64,000 nucleotides of DNA from Nitrospira sp. Lineage in GTDB: Bacteria; Nitrospirota; Nitrospiria; Nitrospirales; Nitrospiraceae. Numbering within the stretch: position 1 is the stretch's first letter; every line of letters starts with the position of its first letter. Of this stretch, positions 57,242 to 64,000 are shown one piece after another. A program made the position numbers and the translations under genes. The stretch covers positions 818,577 to 882,576 of the forward strand of contig SWDI01000002.1 of assembly GCA_005116955.1 (NCBI GenBank). Reading direction: 5' to 3'. Under the pieces are notes generated by a model. That model was not told where the DNA came from. It did no database searches and saw nothing but the letters and a program-made list of their open reading frames with translations.

Positions 57242-59218
57242 ATGCTCACCTACTCGTATCACCCTTCTTCCAGCTCTGCATGGCCGCCACTGTTGGTTGC
57301 TATGGCTCTTACTCTGACGCTTGGAGTCGGACTCATGTCGACTCAACCGGGCAGAGCAGTGGCAGCAGATCCCGTCAAGGTCATTCTTCCAAACCCACCG
57401 GTCCTGAACCAGGCCAAGCACCTGATCGAAAAAGGCGATCCGGAATCCGCGGCCACAATCTTGCGTCGCTTTTTGACCACCACTCCACCAGTTGAATATC
57501 TTGATGATACCTACCTACTGCTGGGCGCCGCGCTCTATGGAATGAAGGACTATGGAGAGGCGGTCCGCTCCCTGAACCAACTTCAGACGGAGTTTCCCGA
57601 ATCCGACCTCGTGGATCGAGGCAAGCTCATATTGGCCCGCATCCATGCCGCGATGGGCAATATCGACTTGGCATTGCCGTTGCTGACACAAGTACGGACA
57701 ACGGCACTCGACGACGCAACAAAACGCGAGGCACAGCAGCTGACGGCCGAGGCATTCGCCCAAAAGAAAGACTATGTCCGAGCCATCCATACCTTACTGG
57801 AAGGCATGGCCGGCAGCACCGACACACAGATGGCGGAGACCCGGGAACAGATTCGTCAATTCATCACCGAAAAGCTGGACAAAAAAGGGTTGACCCGAGT
57901 GCGGGATGCCTATCTTCGTTCCTATCCCGGCGACCTTGCCTCCCTTCGACTAATCGACTACTACATTGTGCGAGGCGAAGACCACTTGGCAGAACGGGAG
58001 ACCCGGCATTTTCTCGCTGCGTTTCCTGCTCACCCCTCCGTCCCGAAAGCCAGCGAATCACTGGAACTCATCAAGTCAAGGTTGAAAGCTAACCAATATT
58101 TCATCGCAGCCGTCCTTCCGTTGTCAGGCCACTTGTCCGCCTTCGCCAATGACGTCCTAGAGGGCATTCAGTTGGCGGTGGAACGGTCCCATGAGCAGCC
58201 TGGTACCCCATCTGTTGGATTGATCGTGAAGGATCATGATGCCGATCGGCAAGGCTTTTTGGACGATCTCTCGACGCTACTTCATGACGACCGTCCACTC
58301 GTCGTCATTGGCCCAATGCTGTCAAAAAACCTTCCGGTCATGGCCGAAATGGCTCAAAAAACCAGGATCCCCTTGATTACACCGGCAGCGACACTCCCCA
58401 ATGTCCGTCGGTTGGGCAGTTACCTCTTCAGCACGTCGTTGACCTACGCCATGCAAGCAGAACGCATCGCGACCTACGCCGCGAAACAGCAGGACTATCG
58501 ACGATTCTGCATTCTCCACCCCGACACTGTCTATGGGCGAGAACTGGCACGACTCTTTGCGCAGGAGGTGCGTCGATTCGACGGCGAAATTATTGCGATA
58601 GAAGCCTTCAAGGAAGGCGAAACGGATTTTGGTCCGCAGATCCAGCGGCTCAAAGCCGAAGACCTGAAAAAGTATGGGCTGGCGGTTCCAGTTGACATAC
58701 CACGACAGCCCGGTAAGCCCCTCAGTCGAAACGAAAAGCGCGTCCTCTACACGCCAGGGTTTGACGCGATCTTCATCCCAAGTCGCTCACACGAGATCGG
58801 CCTCCTCGCCGCGCAGCTGGCGTTTCATGACATCAAAGCCCCGCTGCTAGGTACCAACGGCTGGAACTCGCAGGACTTTGCCCGCACCGCCGATCGGACA
58901 GTCGACGGTGCAACATTCGTGGATGGCTTCTTCGTCGATAGCCCGAATCCTGCCGTACAGGAGTTTGTTCAGCGGTACCACAAGCGCTTTCAGTCCACCC
59001 CCTCGCTCTTCACCATGCAGGGATATGACGCCGCCAGAGTCGTCATTGAAGGCGTCCACCACGGAGCAACCTCCGGCGAAGCGCTCCACGACTTCCTCAT
59101 GACGCAGCGCAACCTACCGACACTTGCGGGACCGGCCAGTTTCGGACCGGATGGCACCCTGCACCGCCCGCTCTTTCTTCTGCAGGTGAAACAGGGTAAG
59201 TTTGTGCAATTGGATTAA
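57242..59218 (+). CDS. TPR plus periplasmic-binding protein, LpoA-like
   Basis: A ~658-residue protein. Signal peptide with a Leu/Ala core (residues ~15-38), a TPR-rich N-terminal part (~50-290: 'LLLGAALYGMKDYGEAVRS', 'ADDATKREAQQLTAEAFAQK'-type helices), then a type I periplasmic-binding domain (~300-655: 'IAAVLPLSGHLSAFANDVLE', 'VVIGPMLSKNLPVMAEMAQK', 'PLITPAATLPNVRRLGSYLF'). This two-part layout resembles LpoA, activator of PBP1A, and branched-chain amino-acid receptors. ATG 57242 is used. Confidence 0.75.
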   Translation: MLTYSYHPSSSSAWPPLLVAMALTLTLGVGLMSTQPGRAVAADPVKVILPNPPVLNQAKHLIEKGDPESAATILRRFLTTTPPVEYLDDTYLLLGAALYGMKDYGEAVRSLNQLQTEFPESDLVDRGKLILARIHAAMGNIDLALPLLTQVRTTALDDATKREAQQLTAEAFAQKKDYVRAIHTLLEGMAGSTDTQMAETREQIRQFITEKLDKKGLTRVRDAYLRSYPGDLASLRLIDYYIVRGEDHLAERETRHFLAAFPAHPSVPKASESLELIKSRLKANQYFIAAVLPLSGHLSAFANDVLEGIQLAVERSHEQPGTPSVGLIVKDHDADRQGFLDDLSTLLHDDRPLVVIGPMLSKNLPVMAEMAQKTRIPLITPAATLPNVRRLGSYLFSTSLTYAMQAERIATYAAKQQDYRRFCILHPDTVYGRELARLFAQEVRRFDGEIIAIEAFKEGETDFGPQIQRLKAEDLKKYGLAVPVDIPRQPGKPLSRNEKRVLYTPGFDAIFIPSRSHEIGLLAAQLAFHDIKAPLLGTNGWNSQDFARTADRTVDGATFVDGFFVDSPNPAVQEFVQRYHKRFQSTPSLFTMQGYDAARVVIEGVHHGATSGEALHDFLMTQRNLPTLAGPASFGPDGTLHRPLFLLQVKQGKFVQLD

Positions 59219-59254
59219 CCTGGCTATTCGGACTGGGGCGAGAACTGACCACTC

Positions 59255-59995
59255 ATGAACTCCCTCTCACAGATCATCCACACAATCTCGTATATGGGGC
59301 TTCCCCTGTTGTTCGCGATGGTGCTCCATGAATATGCGCATGGGTGGATGGCGGAGAAATGCGGCGATTCGACGGCAAAATATGAAGGACGGCTCACCAT
59401 CAATCCACTGGCCCATATCGATCCGTTCGGTACCATTATCTTGCCGCTTATCTGTTTGATATTGCCTGGGAGCTTTCTGTTGGGCTGGGCCAAGCCGGTT
59501 CCGATTGACCCTCGGAATATGCACCAGCCTCGACGCGACATGGCACTTGTGGCAGCGGCCGGACCGGGTATGAACCTGCTGCTCGCCGTTGTCAGTGCCT
59601 TGCTCTTGGCGCTGATCCTGACGTTCGAACCGACCTTGTCGCCTCGCAGCGCCACCGAGGCTGAAGAGTCTTCAGGCCTCCTCACAACCATGTTTCTTCG
59701 CCCAATCGCCGTCATGGCGCTCTATTCCGTCATGATCAATGTGTTTCTCGCACTGTTCAACCTGCTTCCCATCCCACCGCTCGACGGCGGCCGGATCCTA
59801 ACGGCGCTGCTGCCGCCAAAACCAGCGATGACACTCGCGCGATTGGAGCCGTATGGCATGCTCATCCTGGTAGGGCTCATCGTATTCGACAAAGAACTCG
59901 GCATTATCCACATGATCACCGGAACCTTTGCCAAGGGACTGTCCGGGACAATCTTGTCAACCGCACTCGGTCTCCGTCCAGGAGTCGCAGAATGA
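59255..59995 (+). CDS. Site-2 protease (M50 family), membrane
   Basis: A 246-residue membrane protease with zinc motif HEYAHGW (residues ~25-31) in the first helix and the second ligand in NLLPIPPLDGGR (~170-181). About five to six helices. This is the Rv2869/'site-2 protease family' short form without a PDZ domain. It overlaps trpS by 4 bases. Substrate unknown. Confidence 0.88.
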   Translation: MNSLSQIIHTISYMGLPLLFAMVLHEYAHGWMAEKCGDSTAKYEGRLTINPLAHIDPFGTIILPLICLILPGSFLLGWAKPVPIDPRNMHQPRRDMALVAAAGPGMNLLLAVVSALLLALILTFEPTLSPRSATEAEESSGLLTTMFLRPIAVMALYSVMINVFLALFNLLPIPPLDGGRILTALLPPKPAMTLARLEPYGMLILVGLIVFDKELGIIHMITGTFAKGLSGTILSTALGLRPGVAE

Positions 59996-60984
59996 CCACA
60001 CCTCGCAGACGAGTCCTCAGCGGCATGCAGCCCAGCGGCCTCATGCATCTCGGCAACTATCTCGGCGCCTTAGAAAACTGGAAGGCCTTGCAAGAACAGT
60101 ATGACTGCTATTTCTTCGTCGCCGACTGGCATGCGTTGTCAACGAACTATGCCGACACAAGTCGCATTCGTACCTTTGTGCAGGAGATGCTGATCGATTG
60201 GCTGGCCGGCGGTATCGACCCGGACCGGTCTACGATCTTTATCCAGTCGCGGATTCCGGAACATGCGATCCTGCATCTCTTACTCTCGATGATGACGCCT
60301 GTCTCGTGGCTGGAACGCAACCCGACCTACAAGGAGAAACAGGAGGAGATCAAGGAAAAAGACCTCACGACCTACGGCTTTCTCGGCTACCCAGTCCTAC
60401 AAGCCGCCGACATTCTTTTATACAAGCCGGATTTTGTGCCGGTGGGGAAAGATCAACTGCCCCACCTGGAACTGACACGAGAGCTCGCGCGGCGATTCAA
60501 CGATATCTACAAGGCCTCCGTGTTCCCTGAGCCCAAAGAACACCTGACCAAGTTTCCCAAGGTGCTTGGCACCGATGGCCGAAAGATGAGCAAGAGTTAC
60601 AACAATACGATTAACCTCTCTGATACCGAACCGGTCGTTCGGCAGAAGCTCAAGACCATGGTCACCGACCCAGCCCGTGTGCGGCGGACCGACCCAGGCA
60701 ATCCCGACCTCTGTCCCGTCTACGAATTCCACAACATCTACTCCCCACAAGAGGTCAAAAACCAGGTCAACACAGACTGTCGATCCGCTGCGATCGGCTG
60801 TATCGACTGCAAGAAACTCGTGGCGGACCGCATGGTGGAACAGTTGGCACCGATCTGGGACAAACGCACCAAACTCACGCAAGAGCCATCCCGCGTCGAT
60901 GAAATTGTCGATGCCGGCAGCAAACGCGCTGCTGCGGTCGCCAGTGCAACGCTACATGAAGTAAACGAGGCCATGAAGATCTAG
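59992..60984 (+). CDS. trpS: Tryptophanyl-tRNA synthetase
   Basis: A 330-residue class I synthetase. 'SGMQPSGLMHLGNYLGAL' contains the HIGH motif (HLGN), GRKMSKSYNNTI the KMSKS loop, and 'YPVLQAADILLYKPDFVPVG' the Trp pocket. Length is normal. The M50 protease-trpS order with ATGA overlap is common in several phyla. Confidence 0.95.
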   Translation: MTTPRRRVLSGMQPSGLMHLGNYLGALENWKALQEQYDCYFFVADWHALSTNYADTSRIRTFVQEMLIDWLAGGIDPDRSTIFIQSRIPEHAILHLLLSMMTPVSWLERNPTYKEKQEEIKEKDLTTYGFLGYPVLQAADILLYKPDFVPVGKDQLPHLELTRELARRFNDIYKASVFPEPKEHLTKFPKVLGTDGRKMSKSYNNTINLSDTEPVVRQKLKTMVTDPARVRRTDPGNPDLCPVYEFHNIYSPQEVKNQVNTDCRSAAIGCIDCKKLVADRMVEQLAPIWDKRTKLTQEPSRVDEIVDAGSKRAAAVASATLHEVNEAMKI

Positions 60985-61096
60985 CCCGATTTCTCACCGT
61001 GACGCGTCTCTTGCAAGATTTGCGAATCCGCCAGAAGAACCAGCCGGTCAGTGGAAGAATGCCTCGCAGGAGATCTATCAGCGAGGAGAGATCGCT

Positions 61097-61519
61097 ATGA
61101 CGCACAGGGCCGGCCAATTACGATTTGGAAGTATCGCTCTGCTCTTGGAACTGGTCTCGCTCTCCGGCTGTGGCACCTGGTGGCATGGTGACCATCAGTC
61201 CGTCACCTTCTTCACCACACCCCTCGATGCCCAAATTGTGGTTGATAACCGCGTGCACCTGCTCGCCCAGGGAACCGTCTCTCTCAACCGAAAAGAGGAC
61301 CATCAAGCCGTGATCTCAAAGGAAGGCTATGACCCGCAGACCATCGCGATTTCGCGAACCAGATCCTGGTGGATGCTGGGCGATATCTTCGGCTGCGCCA
61401 TCATCTTCTACCACGCCTGCATTTCAACCGACAAAGATAACGGTGGCTACTACACCTTCGACGACAAGATCTATGTGACATTGGAGGAGAAGTCGGCTTC
61501 ATCGCTGCCAGGCCAGTAA
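61097..61519 (+). CDS. PEGA-like lipoprotein
   Basis: A 140-residue lipoprotein (lipobox LSGC, residue ~25). A short beta domain (~35-85: 'VTFFTTPLDAQIVVDN', 'TVSLNRKEDHQAVISKEGY') has the PEGA pattern (a hydrophobic-pro strand pair), followed by a hydrophobic patch 'WWMLGDIFGCAIIFYHACI'. GAGGAGAG precedes the ATG at 61097. It follows trpS by ~110 bases. Confidence 0.7.
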   Translation: MTHRAGQLRFGSIALLLELVSLSGCGTWWHGDHQSVTFFTTPLDAQIVVDNRVHLLAQGTVSLNRKEDHQAVISKEGYDPQTIAISRTRSWWMLGDIFGCAIIFYHACISTDKDNGGYYTFDDKIYVTLEEKSASSLPGQ

Positions 61520-61535
61520 CACTCCGCTCCAGTTG

Positions 61536-61721
61536 ATGAACCGCTTTCTTACCGTACTACTTGGTTTGATGGCGAGAGGTGCTGGCTGTCTCCTCGGCGG
61601 GTTAGCGACTCTAAGCCTTGTAGGGATTGCGAACCAAGCTCTTCCTCTGACTCCATTAGTCCTGGCTTTCATCATGTCCATGGCATGGCTACCAAAGAAT
61701 TTAAGACGCCACTTGATTTAG
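61536..61721 (+). CDS. Possible small membrane protein
   Basis: A 61-residue frame with two hydrophobic segments ('FLTVLLGLMARGAGCLLGGLA' residues ~4-24 and ~33-51) and a basic end. No ribosome binding site is clear. It lies 16 bases after the PEGA lipoprotein stop, so co-transcription is possible. It could be a chance frame. Confidence 0.35.
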   Translation: MNRFLTVLLGLMARGAGCLLGGLATLSLVGIANQALPLTPLVLAFIMSMAWLPKNLRRHLI

Positions 61722-61754
61722 ACGCGAGAACAGGCACCGAAAGCCTACACTACC

Positions 61755-62396
61755 TCAACACCCTGCAATTACATTGATCCACCTCCCCTTGCGTTCTTGA
61801 TTGCTCACCACGCGTAACGACAGCACTGTCCACCCAGCACGGCGCAGCGCCCTTGCCAGTTCGTCTTTTTTCCATCGTGCGAAATAGCGGCCGGGCATCC
61901 AGCCTGTCCGCTTGATACGGCTGTTGCTCCCATAGGTAATGGTCGCGGCAAAAAAGCCTCGCGGTTTTATCAGGTGACGAAGTTCGGTCAACACGGTCTG
62001 CACGGCTCTCTTCGGCAGATGAATCAACGAAGCCGCCGCCCAAACTCCATCCAGGCTGTCCGTTCGAATGGGGAGTGCTCTGATGTCGGCGAGGATAAGC
62101 GGCACCGACGAAAACTGCCCGTTCGCAAACTGCAGCAGCGGCATAGTCCGATCCAGTCCAATCACGTGATGACCACGTGTCGCGAGATGGTGGGAATCTT
62201 GTCCTGCCCCACAGCCCAGATCGAGCAGAACCGCACGTTCAGGTAAGAGCTTCAGCCACTGAACGAGTAGTGCCGGCCGCTTGTATCTCTTTCTTCCCCA
62301 CTGCTTCAGAAAGAGGCCGGCATCCTTCTCATAGGCTTGAAGGGTCTGCGTCACATCCCGACTTGTGGTATGGTGCTGAGGTTTGTGGAGGGTCAT
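61755..62396 (-). CDS. Class I SAM-dependent methyltransferase
   Basis: A 213-residue enzyme with motif I LLDLGCGAGQDS (residues ~58-69), an acidic loop in VIGLDRT, and motif post-I 'LILADIRALPI'. The C-terminal part ends 'WTVLSLRVVSNQERKGRWIN'. The substrate cannot be told. The start at 62396 is 4 bases from the divergent exported-protein start at 62401, so the promoters and ribosome binding sites overlap the opposite coding sequences. Confidence 0.82.
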   Translation of the reverse strand: MTLHKPQHHTTSRDVTQTLQAYEKDAGLFLKQWGRKRYKRPALLVQWLKLLPERAVLLDLGCGAGQDSHHLATRGHHVIGLDRTMPLLQFANGQFSSVPLILADIRALPIRTDSLDGVWAAASLIHLPKRAVQTVLTELRHLIKPRGFFAATITYGSNSRIKRTGWMPGRYFARWKKDELARALRRAGWTVLSLRVVSNQERKGRWINVIAGC

Positions 62397-62400
62397 TCAG

Positions 62401-62721
62401 ATGACGACACGCATAGGTCAGTACTGGTTGAGTGTTTCCGCTCTGCTCATCAGTTCACTCCTCACCACTTCAGTTTCGGCGGCTGCCGATCCGCCCTGCG
62501 ACAAGTATCCGACCGCCAAACAATCACGATGTACTGAGATCTGGAAAGAGCTCTACAAGGAAGACGGACCGACCATCGCCCAATTTGGACTCGATCAGCA
62601 AAAACGTCGCGATGAAGGGAAGATCAACGCCCAGCAACATCTCGCCGAGAATATGACCTTTATCAAGCAATCCACCGACAAGCGAATCGAGCGCCTCAAA
62701 GAGCGTATGACCAGAGAGTAG
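62401..62721 (+). CDS. Small exported protein
   Basis: A 106-residue protein with a signal peptide (to ~SVSAA, residue 28), one Cys pair ('CDKYPTAKQSRC', 12 apart) and a charged helical end. GGAGGG precedes the ATG at 62401 and lies inside the divergent methyltransferase gene. No family recognised. Confidence 0.6.
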   Translation: MTTRIGQYWLSVSALLISSLLTTSVSAAADPPCDKYPTAKQSRCTEIWKELYKEDGPTIAQFGLDQQKRRDEGKINAQQHLAENMTFIKQSTDKRIERLKERMTRE

Positions 62722-62724
62722 TGC

Positions 62725-63366
62725 TCATACACGAACAAACTGATTTGATTCTTTTTCGAGACCAATTTCGGTGTCCGGCCCATGACCAGTGACCACCGTG
62801 GTGGCCTCATCGAGGGTGTAGAGTCGTTCACGAATCGACTCCTCGATAGTCTCAAAGTTGCCGCCCCATAAGTCGGTCCGTCCGATGCTTCCTCGGAAAA
62901 GCGTATCCCCGGCCAACAAGAGCTTGTCATTCGGCACATGGAAGCTCATCGATCCAGGCGTATGGCCTGGTGTATGGAGTGCGACAATCGGCACCTGCCC
63001 CAGCATCACCTTTTCTTCATCCGTCAGCCAATGGTCCGGAGCCAGTGCCGGCACATACGAGACTCCAAAAACCCGACATTGAAGTTCGAGGTTGTTCCAC
63101 AGTTGAAGATCGTCTTGATGCAGACAAATCACTGCACCGGTTGCCTTCTTGATCTCGCTGGACGCCAGAAAGTGATCGAGATGGGCATGCGTATGCAGGA
63201 TATGGCTGACGGTGAGACCCAGTTGCTGCACTTCCCGGAGAATTCGCTCCGGGGCACCACCTGGATCAATGATGACCGCTTGCTTCGTGACCGGATCACC
63301 GATAATCGAGCAGTTACAGCCGAGGGGCGGAACCGAAAAGGTCTTCCGAATCAAGGCAGCCATCAT
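62725..63366 (-). CDS. MBL-fold hydrolase, glyoxalase II-like
   Basis: A 213-residue metallo-beta-lactamase-fold enzyme with zinc motif THAHLDHFL (residues ~59-67), His in HTPGHTPGSM (~133), Asp in AGDTLF and the final His in VTGHGPDTEIG. It resembles YcbL/GloB-type thioesterases that hydrolyse S-lactoylglutathione or related thioesters. It lies 3 bases after the convergent exported gene's stop. Confidence 0.88.
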   Translation of the reverse strand: MMAALIRKTFSVPPLGCNCSIIGDPVTKQAVIIDPGGAPERILREVQQLGLTVSHILHTHAHLDHFLASSEIKKATGAVICLHQDDLQLWNNLELQCRVFGVSYVPALAPDHWLTDEEKVMLGQVPIVALHTPGHTPGSMSFHVPNDKLLLAGDTLFRGSIGRTDLWGGNFETIEESIRERLYTLDEATTVVTGHGPDTEIGLEKESNQFVRV

Positions 63367-63513
63367 ACGTGCATGCTACAGTCCAACAAGCTGAGAGCGC
63401 AAGCGGGTAGGCCAGGGACCACCATGGTTAGGTTGGATTCGAGACACCGCCTGGTGTTCCAATAGGACCAATTGGATCTGAGATGTGGAACATTTGCCCT
63501 TACTGATCCAGTC

Positions 63514-63669
63514 CTACGGACCATAGTCCTCTGCTACAGGACGCGACGTAGTCTGCTCTCGTTCCATCCCTGATAACACCTGCATGAAAAGAACAAGCAA
63601 CCACGACAGAATGAGGACTACCGTGGCTTTCATCCAAACAGCACGCCGGTGAGTCTTTGGAAGGGTCAC
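63514..63669 (-). CDS. Possible small membrane protein
   Basis: A 51-residue frame with GTG start: a basic N-terminus, one hydrophobic helix ('VVLILSWLLVLFMQVL', residues ~17-32) and a polar end (RPVAEDYGP). It lies upstream of and divergent from the lipoprotein gene at 63743. The start codon lacks a convincing ribosome binding site; an internal ATG at residue 13 is an alternative. Confidence 0.4.
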   Translation of the reverse strand: MTLPKTHRRAVWMKATVVLILSWLLVLFMQVLSGMEREQTTSRPVAEDYGP

Positions 63670-63742
63670 ATAATCTGATATCACGTGGACAAGTTCATCA
63701 GAAGTGTAGATAATCCACCTAGTAAATTGGGAGGACGCTCGC

Positions 63743-64000
63743 GTGCGCAACGAAACGTTACGTGTTCGATGGTCATTACAGGTCGGGTTCCTATTGGTCT
63801 TGGCTGTCGTTGGATGCACTCCAGATGAAAGCCCCTTCCGCGCCGAAAACGAAGTACTCAAGAGACAGGTCCTGAAACAAGAGTCCCTCCTGAGCTCTTT
63901 ACAGGATGGGAGCAAGGTCATGCAGCAGCAAATCGATCTGCTCAATCAAGAAATCCGGAACGCCAAGAGCACGACGGAAGCCGCGAAGGCGGAAGCCAAA
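63743..64000 (+). CDS. Coiled-coil lipoprotein, N-terminal part
   Basis: Open from a GTG at 63743, preceded by GGGAGGA at 8 bases, to the window edge. The first 86 residues have a signal peptide with lipobox (VVGC, residue ~25) and then a coiled coil ('ENEVLKRQVLKQESLLSSLQ', 'VMQQQIDLLNQEIRNAK'). The rest of the protein is beyond the window. It could be another envelope scaffold of the kind seen at 49862-51262. Confidence 0.7.
   Translation, partial: MRNETLRVRWSLQVGFLLVLAVVGCTPDESPFRAENEVLKRQVLKQESLLSSLQDGSKVMQQQIDLLNQEIRNAKSTTEAAKAEAK

Overview
The window looks like a chromosomal segment of a Nitrospira-type nitrite-oxidising bacterium (phylum Nitrospirota). This is inferred, not proven. 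The supporting signs are moderate-to-high GC with dense, mostly short intergenic gaps; two copies of a short 'CxRCRGLL' zinc-ribbon family that I associate with Nitrospira; a solitary NuoI-type ferredoxin; multihaem and monohaem c-type cytochromes; and a gene block pairing Tat export with molybdenum-cofactor synthesis, as expected for an organism relying on a Tat-exported Mo enzyme such as nitrite oxidoreductase. No rRNA operon, phage, CRISPR array or transposase gene is visible.

Layout. 0-7.1 kb: small, mostly minus-strand stress-type genes (pterin dehydratase, zinc ribbons, a ferritin-like protein, a Crp/Fnr regulator interrupted by an in-frame amber codon, a run of short hypothetical proteins, an XRE regulator, stand-alone NuoI, micropeptides). 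7.7-14.8 kb: KimA-like K+ transporter, exported PKD protein, DUF2059-like protein, an HExxH protein resembling peptide hydroxylases, and RqcH. 14.9-19.3 kb: a tightly overlapping ABC exporter operon (permease, ATPase, membrane fusion protein, TolC-like outer-membrane factor). 19.3-21.1 kb: response regulator, 2OG-Fe(II) oxygenase, RRM RNA-binding protein with a strong terminator.

21.3-29.4 kb is a long co-directional minus-strand block: DegP/HtrA, TatC, a Mrp/Nbp35-type Fe-S carrier, MoeA, MobB, a hexahaem cytochrome and an ABC-2 transporter with a small Cys/His-tailed membrane partner. I read it as a maturation and export module for Mo/haem respiratory enzymes. 29.6-33.0 kb holds two convergent caspase-fold proteins that both lack the catalytic cysteine. 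33.1-35.3 kb: acetyl-CoA synthetase and a small membrane protein.

35.4-39.5 kb is an accessory patch: a Phd/RelE toxin-antitoxin pair, an orphan VapB-like antitoxin preceded by a perfect inverted repeat, a broken GNAT gene, an ASCH protein, a pair of small unknown genes, and a dispersed ~80 bp repeat in three direct copies plus one inverted fragment. 39.7-42.3 kb: a large exported repeat protein and a cytochrome c, each followed by a strong terminator.

42.7-56.1 kb is envelope and housekeeping on the minus strand: tRNA-Val, tRNA-Asp, then tolQ-tolR-tolA-tolB-pal, two CpoB-like TPR lipoproteins, mutL, miaA, mtnP, a PfkB kinase, a TPR lipoprotein and rodZ. 56.2-64 kb: XerD recombinase, an LpoA-like TPR/periplasmic-binding protein, an M50 protease, TrpS, small lipoproteins, a methyltransferase, a glyoxalase II-like hydrolase, and the start of another coiled-coil lipoprotein running off the right edge.
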